64,000 nt of DNA from positions 197,901,401-197,965,400 of the forward strand of contig OY294067.1 of the NCBI GenBank assembly GCA_958510875.1, read 5' to 3'. A model generated the notes under the pieces. That model did no database searches. It had not been told where the DNA came from and was given only the letters and a program-made list of their open reading frames with translations. Made by a program: the position numbers and the translations under genes. Below, in pieces: positions 34,141 through 46,270 of the stretch. Positions within the stretch are counted from its first letter, which is position 1. Every line of letters begins with the position of its first letter. The stretch comes from Endomychus coccineus. Lineage: Eukaryota; Arthropoda; Insecta; Coleoptera; Endomychidae.

Positions 34141-36226
34141 TTGATGTAGGTTTGGGTCCACAGTGAGCCTAATTCTGACGCTAATCAAAAAAATCAACAA
34201 AATTTCCACAGAAGAGGCTTCTGGCTATCTAACACTAAATTGACGATCTCCCACATATCTGTAAAAAATTATAGCGCAAGTTAAAAAACAACCCCAGCAA
34301 AAAATACAATTGCGCTCGAAATTCGAGCGTCGGTGAGGTAGATTTAAAAAAAAATCAAATTTTTGAATTTTGGGATACATTTTCATCAAATATAAATAAT
34401 AAAAAACAATTCATAGATTTACTGGTAACTTCTTCAACAAAAAATGGTAATCAGAATTTTAGAACCTTGTGTGATGCAGATGCATCAATTGTAAGCACGG
34501 CTATAGATTCAAGTGAATAAAATCCGAACAAAAATTGTGTTATAGTGGGCGAGGATACTGATGTTTTAGTTCCATTAGTTTCATTGGGTCCATTTACAGA
34601 TTCAAAAAATATAACAAAACCCATTTATTCTCAAAAACCAGAGAAAACCGTTAAAGCTAAAACAAAACCAGCGGAATATTATAATCAAAATTCGTCCATT
34701 TATAGTCATATCAAACCTATCATTTGTTTTTTCCATGCTCTTAGTAGATGCGACAGTACATTCGCTTTTTACAGTCAGGGTAAACTAAATTTTTCCAATG
34801 TCAATTCTTCGCCAAACAATTCGAATGAACTTCATAAAACTGAACCAGATGTTGAGAAATAATTCAGAATTGGTAGAAGTATTTCATATCGAATACAGGC
34901 GCCTATATTACAAAAAATATTGATAACCACGGCCACTTACGCTTTATTTGTTATACCAATAGAGTTCAAAAGTCGGCATGTGAACTTGAATGTTCGCCAC
35001 CAACTGATGATACAAGCAATTTATACATTTTACGTGTTTATTATCAGGTGCAGCTTTAGATAGGCCATGATACCATTGACTCAACGAAATGAGGTTAGAA
35101 AAATACAGAGAATAGTGTTGAGACTATTCAAATATATAAAGAAGCTGCACCTAAAAATTCGGTAGGAATAATTTCATGTGGTTGCAAAGTCAGTTGCAGT
35201 GGTAAATGTTCTTGTAAGAAAGTAGGTATACTATGCACAATTCTATGTGAACACTGCGAAGGTAAATACTGTGCAAATAGCGCTGAACCGGAAGCTACCT
35301 TATCCTTATTAGATGAGAATGAATTTGCAATAAATGACGATTTTGATGTCGATGATGATGATTGTAATGATAATGATAACAGAAATGTAATTCCTTCATC
35401 AGAAGGAAATGATGATCAAGAACCTGAAAGGGATTTCGAAAATGATAACGATAATATCAATAATGATCATATCACAACAGCAGTTTGCTACGAAAGTGAA
35501 ACTGAAGATAGGACATTATCAGACTCGACTACAACTGATAATGATGAAAACATTGCATCTAAAAAGCGTAGAGTATGAGTATTATATAGTATGATGTTAT
35601 AGGTTGCAAGTTTATTAATGATGAGAATTGATTGTTATTTATCTCAAATAATAAAATCTGCCATGTACAAATTTATTTTGAATAAGAAAAAAACAATATA
35701 TAATATATAATATATATAACACTCATAATTGATTATATATAAGTAAACTTTTTTGATTTTCCTATCCAAAAAAAAAATACTGAAATTATTGTTATTATAA
35801 TTATTTTTCAATTCGACAATAATAAAATTCACGTTTACTGTTAGTTTATTGATTATTTTTCATTTTTTCAATTAAACCGTACAAAAGATATTATTCCAAT
35901 TATTATGAAAATTATGAATAATAAATCTCAAAATCATTATTACATCGATAGTATTTAATTTTTTATCTAAACAATACATTCAAAATAAAAAAATTCGGAA
36001 GTTTGTATTTTTTTTGGATTCTACCTTACCGACGCTCGGATTTCGAGTGCGTTTGTATTTTTTTTGCTCCGGTTTTTTTTTCAACTCGCGCTATGATTTT
36101 TCTAAAGACATGTGGGAGGTCGACGACTCAGGGTTAGTTAGCCAGAAGCCTCTTCTGTAAGAATTATTTGAATTTTCTTGATTAGTGTCAAAATTGGGCT
36201 CATTGTGGACCCACACTTACATCGAA
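34141..36226 (+). mobile_element. ~2.1-kb element with ~230-bp inverted repeats
   Basis: Left arm 34141-34365 and right arm about 35995-36226 are inverse copies (landmarks TGATGTAGGT, GGGTCCACA, AGAAGAGGCTTCTGGCTA, TAGCGCAAGTT and GAGCGTCGGTGAGGTAG in the left arm). The interior carries frames of one protein (34545-34862 and 35160-35579) on the plus strand. Similarity may extend a few bases outside the stated ends, so the target duplication is not fixed. I cannot assign a superfamily. Confidence 0.75.
34545..35579 (+). pseudogene. Transposon protein with GEDTD motif and Cys-rich tail
   Basis: The first part (34545-34862) has VGEDTDVLVPLVSLGP and IICFFHALSRCDSTFAF, a pair of motifs seen together in unnamed insect transposon proteins. 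The GEDTDVLV segment resembles the acidic metal site of PIN/FEN-like nucleases (inference). About 300 bp of broken sequence follows, then near 35172 a Cys-rich tail (ISCGCKVSCSGKCSCKKVGI, LCEHCEGKYC) and a long Asp/Asn-rich acidic end that finishes KKRRV. The frame is lost between the parts, so it is a pseudogene. Confidence 0.6.
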
Positions 36227-36390
36227 GGATATCTGAAGTTCTACTTTTTCAAAAAATACCCACAAAGGCACGAAGTCTTTGTAGAACCGTCCCCCATCCG
36301 CATGTAAAATATTAATTCCATACGAGTATTCTAACCTAAAAATTATAAATTTTTTCTGGAACGGTCCCATCTCTTCATTTCTGATTCAAA

Positions 36391-38085
36391 CAGTGGCGGC
36401 TAAGGAGGCTCAGCCTCCTCACCAATTTATCTTAGTGATCATTCTTCATTTTATTTCCTGTTTCTCTGATAATTTCTAAAATTTTACAATTAATTCCCCG
36501 TTCTCAGTAGTTATTTTTAATCTGGCAACAGTGCCCTGAGGCTAGACTCTCTATATATCTCAAACGCTGAGCATGTGTTATTCAACGCAGTTGCCGTTTT
36601 TCCGACCAGTCCGATCGCCAACTGGGTAAATCAGCGAAAATGGCAACACCCTCTGGAGGCTAACCTGCGGCAGCCGCTCGCAATCTATGAGATACGACAC
36701 GTGCGTTCTGCCGACTGCTGAGTAGATCAGTCAGTGCTTGTTTATGTGTTGTCACGCCACGCGAAGTAAGGTTAGATTGTTGTCTGTTGTAAATTAAAAA
36801 TGGGTGTTAGTGAATTAGTTGCAGCCTTTTAGAAAATCTATTTAGTGGATTAACATATGATAAAAGTGTTTCTTTTAAATAAACGGCCTTTACCGGATTT
36901 GAAAGGATTGGTAATGTCAGGTAACTATCGAAATCGATCATTTAATACTAATAGTAGAATTGACAAGACGAAGTTTAAAAAAAATCATTGATTTCCCTGT
37001 AATCCTCCAATTCGATGGAATTTTACATCACGTGCAGTATTTACCATCCATAAAAATAAAGACAAATTGATTGAAACATTTGATTTTGTATTAAACAGTG
37101 ATGACGTTTCAACAGATCAGGTTTCATTAAATGCTGCTGTTGGTTTAAAATGTTATTTAGAAAATGAAGAATTTTTGTTTTTTCTTGATAACTTTGAATT
37201 AATATTTGAACAAACTTATCTTATTTTTCAAATTTTACAACATAAATTCACTGATGTAATTCATCCAAGAGATCGTTTGAAACATCTCATCGGAAAAATT
37301 TCAAGTTTCCGTAATACAGAATTTCATTTTAATATTTTATTTGAAAATTTTTCAACTGATGAGGCTCCTCCTGCGATAAGAAGGATAACATATAGTTTGG
37401 TAGACAAGAAACTACATTATAAACAACTTTTTCATGAAATTTTAGATACTATTGAAGGTCAAATTGAGATTCGAGTTTTTTGACTTGACGAATAGAAGAT
37501 TTTTTGAATCTTTTTCAAAAGGGTTCCCCAATACACGATAGACAATGATTTGCAACAAGTTTTACCTCAGTTTTATAAACTACTTTGTTTGACAGTCACC
37601 ATTCCTGTCACGCCGGCATCGGTGGAGAGATCATTTTCTACTCTCGAACGAATTAAGACTTACATGCCAAATACAATGGGCCAAAATCGTTTATACAATG
37701 TTAGTTTAATATCTATTGAAAAAGATTTAGTAAAACATTTAAAACAAAATGATACATTTTTTGATAATATTATTGATCATTTTTCGCAAACTAAAGACCG
37801 TAGAATTCCGTTAATATATAAAAAAACAAAATATGAAACATTCCAAAAAACAGGAAAAATATTGAAAATCCAAAAAAAATAAAAGACAAGAAACGAACAA
37901 AAAAATTTTTTGCCAAGAGAAACTCTATACCTCCACGTTGGTTCTTGCTGGGTAACAATTAATTTTGTCACTGAAGTAGCTGGTACGGTCGCTGTGCAAA
38001 GGTTAAAAGGCTGTGAATAGAGTATATTTTTACAAAAACGTTTTATGTCCATCCTCCTCTCTCAAAAATTCACGAGCTGCCACTG
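36391..38085 (+). mobile_element. hAT transposon with perfect 8-bp target duplication
   Basis: 1695 bp bounded by GATTCAAA on both sides (36383-36390 and 38086-38093). Termini are CAGTGGCGGCTAAG at the left and, in inverse, CAGTGGCAGCTCGTG at the right. The 8-bp duplication and CAGTGGCRGCT ends are diagnostic for hAT. Just inside the left end is the small palindrome GGAGGCTCAGCCTCC. The interior holds a shrunken transposase. Confidence 0.93.
36870..37882 (+). pseudogene. Internally deleted hAT transposase
   Basis: Pieces in order: a TTF-type N-terminal trace (RPLPDLKGLVMSGNYRNRSFN near 36890-36960), then after an apparent large deletion 37067-37483 (AVGLKCYLENEEFLFFLDNF...), and 37550-37882 with the C-terminal dimerisation domain (LYKLLCLTVTIPVTPASVERSFSTLERIK region, then LYNVSLISIEKDLV). 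Frames 37067 and 37550 are the same, separated by several stops. Most of the RNase H-like catalytic core is gone. Closest in style to the ZMYM1-like hAT group. Confidence 0.85.
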
Positions 38086-38941
38086 GATTCAAAGTGCTTG
38101 GATAAGTTAAAGAGGACATAAACCTCTCCAATTCTCATTTGGTTTGGATCAAAGAACCCATTTTCAATGGAGTTATAATGAAAAAACAGTTTTTCTAAGA
38201 TGTGGAATTTTGGCGCTAAAAAAAGAAAAAACCGCAATCGGTTCAAGATACACATGGAATACTTCCATTGAGCAGAAAATGAAGTTCTCAGTAATATTAT
38301 CAAGCATTACGAAATTCAATTTTCATGTTACCGAAAAAAATACACAAAATGAGCTTTATATCAGGCCTCAAATAACTTGGATACTTCTACTTATCTTCAC
38401 TCGACTCATTTTTTATTTCTCTAAAACTTTACTCGTTACCGTTTAGTCGATAAAATGTGTTGTTTCCCTTTGAATTGTCAAAAACAACGAAAACTCGAAA
38501 AAAATTCCATTTTTGAATCAAAAATGGCCAATATCTCGGAACGCCATGGGTCTACGAATTTTAACCACCATATTCGTGATCAGCGACTCAAAAAACATGA
38601 ATTTCAATGATAACATAGAGATGTGGAATAAATATCATTTCAAGTGTAGCTCAATCGCAGGACGACTGGACTATTAGGCGCGGGTGTAAACACCGCGTTT
38701 GTTTCTAGTACGTTGAAGTTGCAATATTTTGTCTAGGAAACCTTGTTCATTCGGCTCTTAACTCTCAATCCGATTGTGCGGTATCACTTTTGTATATATT
38801 TCTTGGAGTATTCACATGTGTCGTGACTCGTGATTGATGGTTTTTGGTGATCAATGAAAGGTGAGTAAAATGAAATTATATCTTCCTCATTAATAAGTAT
38901 CTGTTTACTTTGGTGAAATGTGAATCAGATGATTTGACGTT

Positions 38942-41526
38942 TTGTTATCTTCAGATAGTAGAGGAGAAATTCAACATAACATGTCGGTTTCAACAATCAC
39001 GACATTGATTCGGAGCAGTAATGATGATTTACCCTCAACTTCTGAAGTGCTGAATAATGATGAACGAATTATATTACCCAACGAACCGATATTATATGGA
39101 GAAAGATCGTATTTCATGACAGTTTCAATCCCAGCAGCTATTTAAATCTCTGAGGAAAATGATGAGAGTACAGACGATTTTCGTGTATCTACAGATTTGT
39201 CAAAAATGATACTCAAGGTAGCGGAGTTCGAGCAACATGACAGGAACATAGAAAACAAAGTTTTGAAGATAAACCACTAATGTGAAATTATTAGTGACGA
39301 ATTAACGCAAGAGACTAGAGGGCTAGACGATATTTCCATAGATAATGTTCCAACATCTACATCGTCGATGAATAATAATTATGTCTATGATAGATATTCG
39401 GAAAGTTGCATCTGAAGACAATGTAGTTGATCATATTGATGATGAGGCGCTATTCATTATACCAAATTAATCAAATGGGAGCTCTACAGAAAATGAAACA
39501 AGAACGTCAGATGCTAAAAATTTTACGAAGGCACGTTACCCAAGGAAGAGAAAACAAAGAGACCCCGAAGACTTAAGTCAAAGAAAAGAATTAAAAAAGA
39601 AAAAAACTTGATTCAAAAACATAAAATTACGCAAGCCTGCGATATTGAAAGTTGTATTGAAGCATGTTCGACTACAATAAATGAGAATCATAGAGTTATC
39701 ATAATTCAATGATTCTTATTTATTTTACACAAATTTCTATAATTTGATTGATGAACAAAGAAAATCTTCCAACAAAGGTCAAACAACTGAAGATAATAGA
39801 CAGCAGGATATTTTCAAGTATCGTTTGAAAAATGAAAGCGGTGAAGTAGTACTAGGAGCAAAATCTTTTCTTGAGGGCCTTAGGGTATAAAAAAGGAACG
39901 TCAGAGTTCTGAATGATACCTTGTCGGAAACTACGAAGCATTAAAGCAATCCTCGAAGAATCGAAATTGCGATTCCGCTAGGAAGAGAACAAGATATTCT
40001 CTTATTGATTAGAATATTGAAACGAAGATTTCAAATCCAAACAAGTTGATTCCAATGTGTCATACCGAATGATATCGTTTGCTTGTGGAGGCAAAAAACT
40101 TGTCATTCGCACTACTGAGCCACGAGGAATGCGAGCATTGTAGAGAGTTATGATTGCTTGAGCACAATGGAGAAAACTTCCAGAAAACATGCAAAACTTG
40201 GGTTTTGGCAAATCCATAAGTTTCGTCTCAGCGAGTCTAGAGATTAAAAAAGAAAAAAACTTGATTCAAAAACATAAAATTACGCAAGCCTGCGATATTG
40301 AAAGTTTTATTGAAGCATGTTCGACTACAATAAATGAGAATCATAGAGTTATCATAATTCAATGATTCTTATTTATTTTACACAAATTTCTATAATTTGA
40401 TTGATGAACAAAGAAAATCTTCCAACAAAGGTCAAACAACTGAAGATAATAGACAGCAGAATATTTTCAAGTATCGTTTGAAAAATGAAAGCGGTGAAGT
40501 AGTACTAGGAGCAAAATCTTTTCTTGAGGGCCTTAGGGTATAAAAAAGGAACGTCAGAGTTCTGAATGATACCTTGTCGGAAACTTCGAAGCATTAAAGC
40601 AATCCTCGAAGAATCGAAATTGCGATTCCGCTAGGAAGAGAACAAGATATTCTCTTATTGATTAGAATATTGAAACGAATATTTCAAATCCAAACAAGTT
40701 GATTCCAATGTGTCATACCGAATGATATCGTTTGCGTGTGGAGGCAAAAAACTTGTCATTCGCACTACTGAGCCACGAGGAATGCGAGCATTGTAGAGAG
40801 TTATGATTGCTTGAGCACAATGGAGAAAACTTCCAGAAAACATGCAAAACTTGGGTTTTGGCAAATCCATAAGATTCGTCTCAGCGAGTCTAGAGAATTT
40901 CATCAGACACAATCTGGATCTGATTTTAGGGGAAGGATTTGTGTTTCTGCAGATTTACAGGAATTTATAATGTTGCCTAAATATGATAGCTTCAAGAAAA
41001 TGCTTTTTATTGAACGACTAGTTGGTACGAAGTCTCAGTTTTGTGGCATGAAGGTGTTTCAGGAAGAGACTTGAAGAGACAAAAAGATGCCAAGGAATTA
41101 ACTATATGGTTAGACAACGGTTCTAGCCAGAACAGGAATTGTTGTTTGCTAACGTTTCTGGTGAGAATGATTAATTTTGATGAAATATCTGCCACTGATA
41201 TATTTCTCAATTATTTTGGACCAGGATGTCCTCGGGAAGTTTTCACCACCAGGTAAAGCTATCGCTAGAAAAATAGGGCGACGATTTTGATGATCGCAAA
41301 AATAAAACATTGAAACGAAAAAATGGAAAGTCATGAATTTTATGAGTGGAAAGACTTAAAACCTGAAGCAGCATCAAAGGAATATGCGAGCAGACCGCAG
41401 CTTCCGAAGCTAGTCGCAGCAGTTTTGTTTTATGCTACAAAACGTCATACATCGAAGATTCCAAGAATCTATATTTTCTCTGTAAGAAACTGCGGAATTT
41501 CAGCGCCATTTGCCTATAATTCGTAA
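38942..41526 (+). pseudogene. Decayed transposase-like gene with internal duplication
   Basis: Scattered frames fit one long plus-strand protein: an acidic N-terminal part (38942-39145), a basic stretch near 39540 (RYPRKRKQRDPEDLSQRKEL), the segment FKYRLKNESGEVVLGAKSFL repeated in both copies of the 653-bp duplication, then 41041-41256 with ELTIWLDNGSSQNRN and MINFDEISATDIFL, and 41323-41526 with FYEWKDLKPEA. The DNxSxQNKN-type motif is common in unnamed insect transposon proteins with a presumed DDE core (inference). Stops and the duplication, which is not a multiple of 3, make it non-functional. Confidence 0.6.
39590..40895 (+). repeat. 653-bp direct tandem duplication
   Basis: Copy 1 39590-40242, copy 2 40243-40895, no spacer. 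I count six substitutions between them, about 99% identity. The junction has at most a base or so of microhomology. It duplicates part of the decayed transposase-like gene. Confidence 0.95.
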
Positions 41527-41529
41527 TCA

Positions 41530-43130
41530 GTTAACGCGGCAATTCAATTTTTTGTTCAAATGATTCAAGATCTGAATAATGATTCCAATCTTCATTGTTC
41601 ATCGATCTCAATAAATGTAATTCATCATGATTACTAGCATAAAAGTAGAAAACTATTTTGAAAATGTCATGAATTATAAGTTGTAAGATATTATCAGTGT
41701 TCATCAAATTATTGCTTGAATAGTTGAAAATATGATAAGAGTACTCAATCGACCGGACATTTTCTGAAGAATTGATATTTTATATCAGATTTACAATTAC
41801 TGTTAGCGAATGCGCAGAAGAACGTTAAAACATGCAGTAAGTCGTTATTGAAATTCAATTTTTAGGCATTTTTCATAAAGAACAAGTGGAAAAAATAACC
41901 TAAATTATCTCTACCACCCGTAAATCTCGTACGATCCTTTGCTGATAATATAATTCATGCATTTTGCATGCAGTCATACTACCTTCTATCACTACGACAG
42001 TAGTGGGAGTCGATCATATGCTTATACAGAGATCAGTTCATCCAAATTGTTGAGGCTAGAATTCAATGTCTCGTTCATAAGATTAATAATAAGAATAATA
42101 GAACGTTTTACTATGAATTTATAAAATTCAATAGAACCACTATTGAATCATATTATAATGTTTCAGATGTAGTAAATTTGATGAACAATGATTGATACTG
42201 AAAGCTGTCAATTTGTCATAATTCATCAGCTTGATATAATAGAATTTTAATACTTTCATCACTTACATCATAGGAGTACGAAAGAGACTAGTTCTGAAAA
42301 CTAGCTTGTCATCTTCGAAACGACACAATTGTATGAATATACATAGGACAAAATATAAGCCAGAAGTGAGTTTGAAGTTTGAATATGGGGAAATACATAA
42401 GGGGGATTGAATGATTGCAATAGAGTGATTAGGGTAGTTGATAAAGTAATTATCAATTGTTATCGTACTTCTTCTAGATAATCGATTCGAAAGAAGTATG
42501 AAGTAAACAGGTTTTCCAAGCCCTTCTCCCTCACAAATAATAAAATGATAATTTTCAACATTTTGCTTTAATTCCAAAATTTGGTTTGTATTTTTTCTTT
42601 CCGTGAATAATAAAATTGCAACATCGCCTTCCTGGATTTATCAATCATCATCGGTATCATTTGTGATCCAGCCAATAATGTGTGCAATTATGTCTGCTAT
42701 GTGACAGGATTTCAGTGATATTGCTTAACTATGTAAATTTTGCGTCACACTAGTGCTGAAGAGATTTCGAAGGCTATCACTCTGGGAATAGAAACTCATG
42801 CTATGAGAAATCACCTCTAGTGAGCCATGGTTCAATGAAATCTGTTTCAGGAACATCGCTTCAGAACAAATAGCAATCCATCTTTGGCGCGAAAACGAAT
42901 ATCTGGAGACCAGAACAGAATATTTTGAAAGCAGGAATATTTGCATGCAATACTCACACAAAGAGGCATGATCGGAGGTTTTCCGCTTGTTCTGAATCTT
43001 CGCCAATACTATTACAAGAAATTCACCACTAGCTTCCTATCCACCCCTGACCCAAGACGATGGAACAGGGGCTATATATCACACACTACAATTAACAGAC
43101 AACGCTTCCGCTGAAATGTTTGCAGCAAAT
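41530..43130. other. No recognised features
   Basis: AT-rich; short frames without motifs on both strands. Confidence 0.4.
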
Positions 43131-43132
43131 TA

Positions 43133-45425
43133 GAATTTGTATCTACCAGGAATGAACCTCCTAGTATCACTACCATCGATAATCATATGCGTGAAATTGT
43201 CTTTTGTCAGCGGGCAATTGGGGGCATTCGGCCTATCTACTTCAATACAAAAAAATCCATGAGACCAGGTGAAATTCCGCCTACAGTTTTCAATAAATGC
43301 GCCTCAGCACTTCCGTCATGTCAACATAGACATAGCACTCCCTGTGGTGATTGACGAAGTCTCCTCTGACAGAATGTTCATCAATGCTGGTGTCCCATTG
43401 CTTGGAACACCAAAATGATGTGTTAACCTTTATCTATTCAATTACTATGCACAATTTCAATTCTTCATGTCAACATCTACAGATTCCCAGATGGCTTACA
43501 AATTTTTTAAAATAGTGAAAATGCTGTAGCAACATGAATTCATGTACATTGTCTGCCAATAACGTTTTTATATTTGATAGTTGATTGTGTATTTGCTTAC
43601 AAAATGCCTCGTTACATAGCAGTGAGTGAAATATTTGGACCACTGGTTCATTGATTAAGAATGACTCGTTGAACTTGAAGGTAATGTGCTTTAGACGTGA
43701 TAAAAGCTGTTTTGTGGTTTGGGATAGAACGTTAAGGAGATTTTCATAGCAAAGAAAAAGTGTTAGTGAAATGTCCAAAGAATTCAAACTAATTTAGAAA
43801 AGTATTTGGTGTAAGGTTCCGCTACCAGTTGTACCGAAGAGAGAGACTTATCATTTCATCAAAAATTATAGGTATAACAACGAGTGATTGAAGAAAGATA
43901 TTCGAACAGTTCATAGAATTTAGAAATGTTTAGAGAAAAAAAGTGCACCGTTATGAAAAGGACAGTCGTCATTTCAAGTTGCAAGTGTAAAGATTTTGCT
44001 AAGTGTGAATGTAAACATGAGGTGCCGAAGAATGAGTGAGAATTTTCAATCGATCAGAGGAACAAACAAAGAATAATTATAGGAAGTCTCGATATAAGAA
44101 CAACAGAATGTATTTCAGAGAAATTGGAGAGTGAAATTGGGGGAATAGGAAGGGTTGAGAAGCAACAGAAATCTAGAGGAAAGGTAGAATCAGTTCCACG
44201 GATATTGAAAATAATACATAATGTCTTTCGAATAGTCGTGAGGAAATTCCATCCTATGTTCAAGATTATTCTGTGTATATTTGTATCTATAAGGACTGAA
44301 CCTCCTAGTATCACTACCATCAATAATAGTCATATGCCTGAAATTGTCTTTTGTCAGCGGGCAATTAGGGGCTTTCTGCTTCTTCACTTTGATACAAAAA
44401 AATTCATGAGACCAGATGAAATTCCGCCTAAAGTTTCCAATAAATGTGCCTCAGTACTTCCGTCATCTCAACATAGACATAGCACTCCCTGTGATGATTG
44501 ACGAAGTCTCCTCTGACAGAATGTCTATTAATGCTGGTGTCCCATTGCTTGGAACAGCAAAATGATGTGTTTACTTTCATCTATTCAACTACTACACAAT
44601 TTCAATTCTTCATGTCAACATCTACAGGTTCCCAGATAGCTTACAGATTCTCTGAAATAGTGGAAATGCTGTAGCGACATGAACTTATGTACATTGTATG
44701 CCAATAACGTTTTTATATTTGATAGTTGATTGTGTATTTGCTTACAAAATGTCTCGTTACATGAGAGAGAATGAAATATCCAGACCACTGGTTCATTGTT
44801 TAAGAATGACTTGTTTAACTTGAAGGCTATGTGCTTCAGACGTGATGAAAGCTGTTTTTTGGTTTGGGATAGAACGTAAGGGAGATTTTCATGGCAAAGA
44901 AAAAGTGTTGGTGAAATGTTCAAAAAATTCAAACTGATTTAGAAAAGTATTTGGTGTAAAGTTTCGCTACCGGTTGTATCGAAGAGAGAGATTTAACATT
45001 TCATCAAAAATTATAGATATAACAACGAGAAATTGAAAAAAGAAAAAGCTTATGGAAATTATAAATGTTTAGAGAGATGAAGTGGATCTTTATGAAAAGG
45101 ACAGTTGTCTTTTCAAGCTGCAAGTGTGAAGACTCTGCTAAATGTGAATGTAAACATGAGGTGCCCAAGAATGAGTGGGAATTTTCAATCGATCAGAGGA
45201 ACGAACGAAGGATAATTATTATAGGAAGTTTCGATATAAGAATAACAAAATGTATTTCGGAGAGATTGGGGTGTGAAATTTGGGAAATAGGGAGGGTTGA
45301 AAAACAACACAAATCTAGAGGATAGGTAGAATTTGTTACACGGATAATGAAAATAATACATAATGTCTTCCGAATAGTCGTGATGAAATTCCATCCTATG
45401 TTCAAGATTATCTTGTGTATATTTG
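43133..45425 (+). repeat. ~1.14-kb direct tandem duplication
   Basis: Unit 1 about 43133-44287, unit 2 about 44288-45425. Both start near ATTTGTATCTA...GAACCTCCTAGTATCACTACC and end TATGTTCAAGATTAT..TGTGTATATTTG. Identity is around 90%, with small indels, so it is older than the 653-bp duplication. No known mobile element is recognised in it. Confidence 0.9.
44124..44501 (+). CDS. Unassigned ORF spanning the tandem-unit junction
   Basis: 125 codons, plus strand. It runs from the end of unit 1 into the start of unit 2. Upstream, in both units, a Cys-rich phrase (SSCKCKD/EDSAKCECKHEVPKN) is readable in a nearby frame, which might be the same ancestral gene. Residues include IGRVEKQQKSRGKVE, IVFCQRAIRGF and KFMRPDEIPPKVSNKCASVL. 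The corresponding unit-1 frame near 43160-43352 ends with a very similar tail. I do not recognise a family. It is possibly a duplicated fragment of an unknown gene. Confidence 0.3.
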   Translation: MESEIGGIGRVEKQQKSRGKVESVPRILKIIHNVFRIVVRKFHPMFKIILCIFVSIRTEPPSITTINNSHMPEIVFCQRAIRGFLLLHFDTKKFMRPDEIPPKVSNKCASVLPSSQHRHSTPCDD

Positions 45426-45619
45426 AGTCAGTTTGGTCTGGAGTTATCCCTCAACATCAGCAATATCATCTTCAAAATTGTGAGAAGTTCGGTTAACTAA
45501 TATAGGCGCGGCTTGTGTCAGAACATATGTATCGAGTAGGTTGACGTCACTGATAGCAAATAAATTAAGGTGTTGTGAGCAGAACAGATACTTCCATAAT
45601 TGTAGATCGAGGTGGAATG

Positions 45620-46030
45620 AGGGGTGCAGCTATTTACCCCTTTACTGTGATTTGCAAGCTATTATCCTAGGGATGCTACTCACTTATTCTAGTATTTACT
45701 GAAATTAGGGTAGCGATTCACTAATTCCCTATCGGTTGCAAGTGATTATTTTGGAGATGCTATACTCATCTATGTTGATATCATAATATTTCGTAAGAGC
45801 AGAAAATTTGTTACAAGCCGTTTTTTTCAATTATCGCGTATTAACTGAGATACGGGTAGCTATTTACCCCTTAGGTGTGGGTTGTGAGTAATTATTTCGA
45901 GGGTTTTACTCATCTATGTTGGTATTCAGATTCTTTGTCTGAGCAGAAATTCTCTAACAAGTCGCCTTCCTTTACTTAAACGAGGGTAGCTATTCATCAT
46001 TCTGTTTGAGACTGGTAACTTTTATACGGG
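45620..46030. repeat. Degenerate tandem repeat array
   Basis: About four diverged units of 90-140 bp built on GGGTAGCTATTTACCCCTT, a TTGYRAGTRATTATTTYG block and TACTCATCTATGTTGGTAT. Unit starts near 45627, 45712, 45850 and 45986. No coding signal. Confidence 0.7.
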
Positions 46031-46270
46031 TGTAATCTAATGTTCGATAATAACATTTTTCCTGACATCAATAGGTATTTTTGCTAATCCAAAAAATTTC
46101 CTATACGTTGACATTTACAATCATTTGATATTCGTTACAACCACTATTCAGTATATGAGCCATTGTTTATATGTTTGAATGTTTTCTCCTCTTCAGTAAT
46201 CATGCGGAATATGAATACTTTTGGCTGAGCTTGAATTCATGTCATTATATAACTTAGTGACCTTTACTGC

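Noticed and set aside
43470..44932. Two minus-strand ORFs of identical length (105 codons at 43470-43787 and 44615-44932), conserved between tandem units.
   Set aside because: About 23 of 105 residues differ although the DNA is ~90% identical, so most changes alter amino acids. This fits unconstrained DNA in which the frame stayed open by chance.
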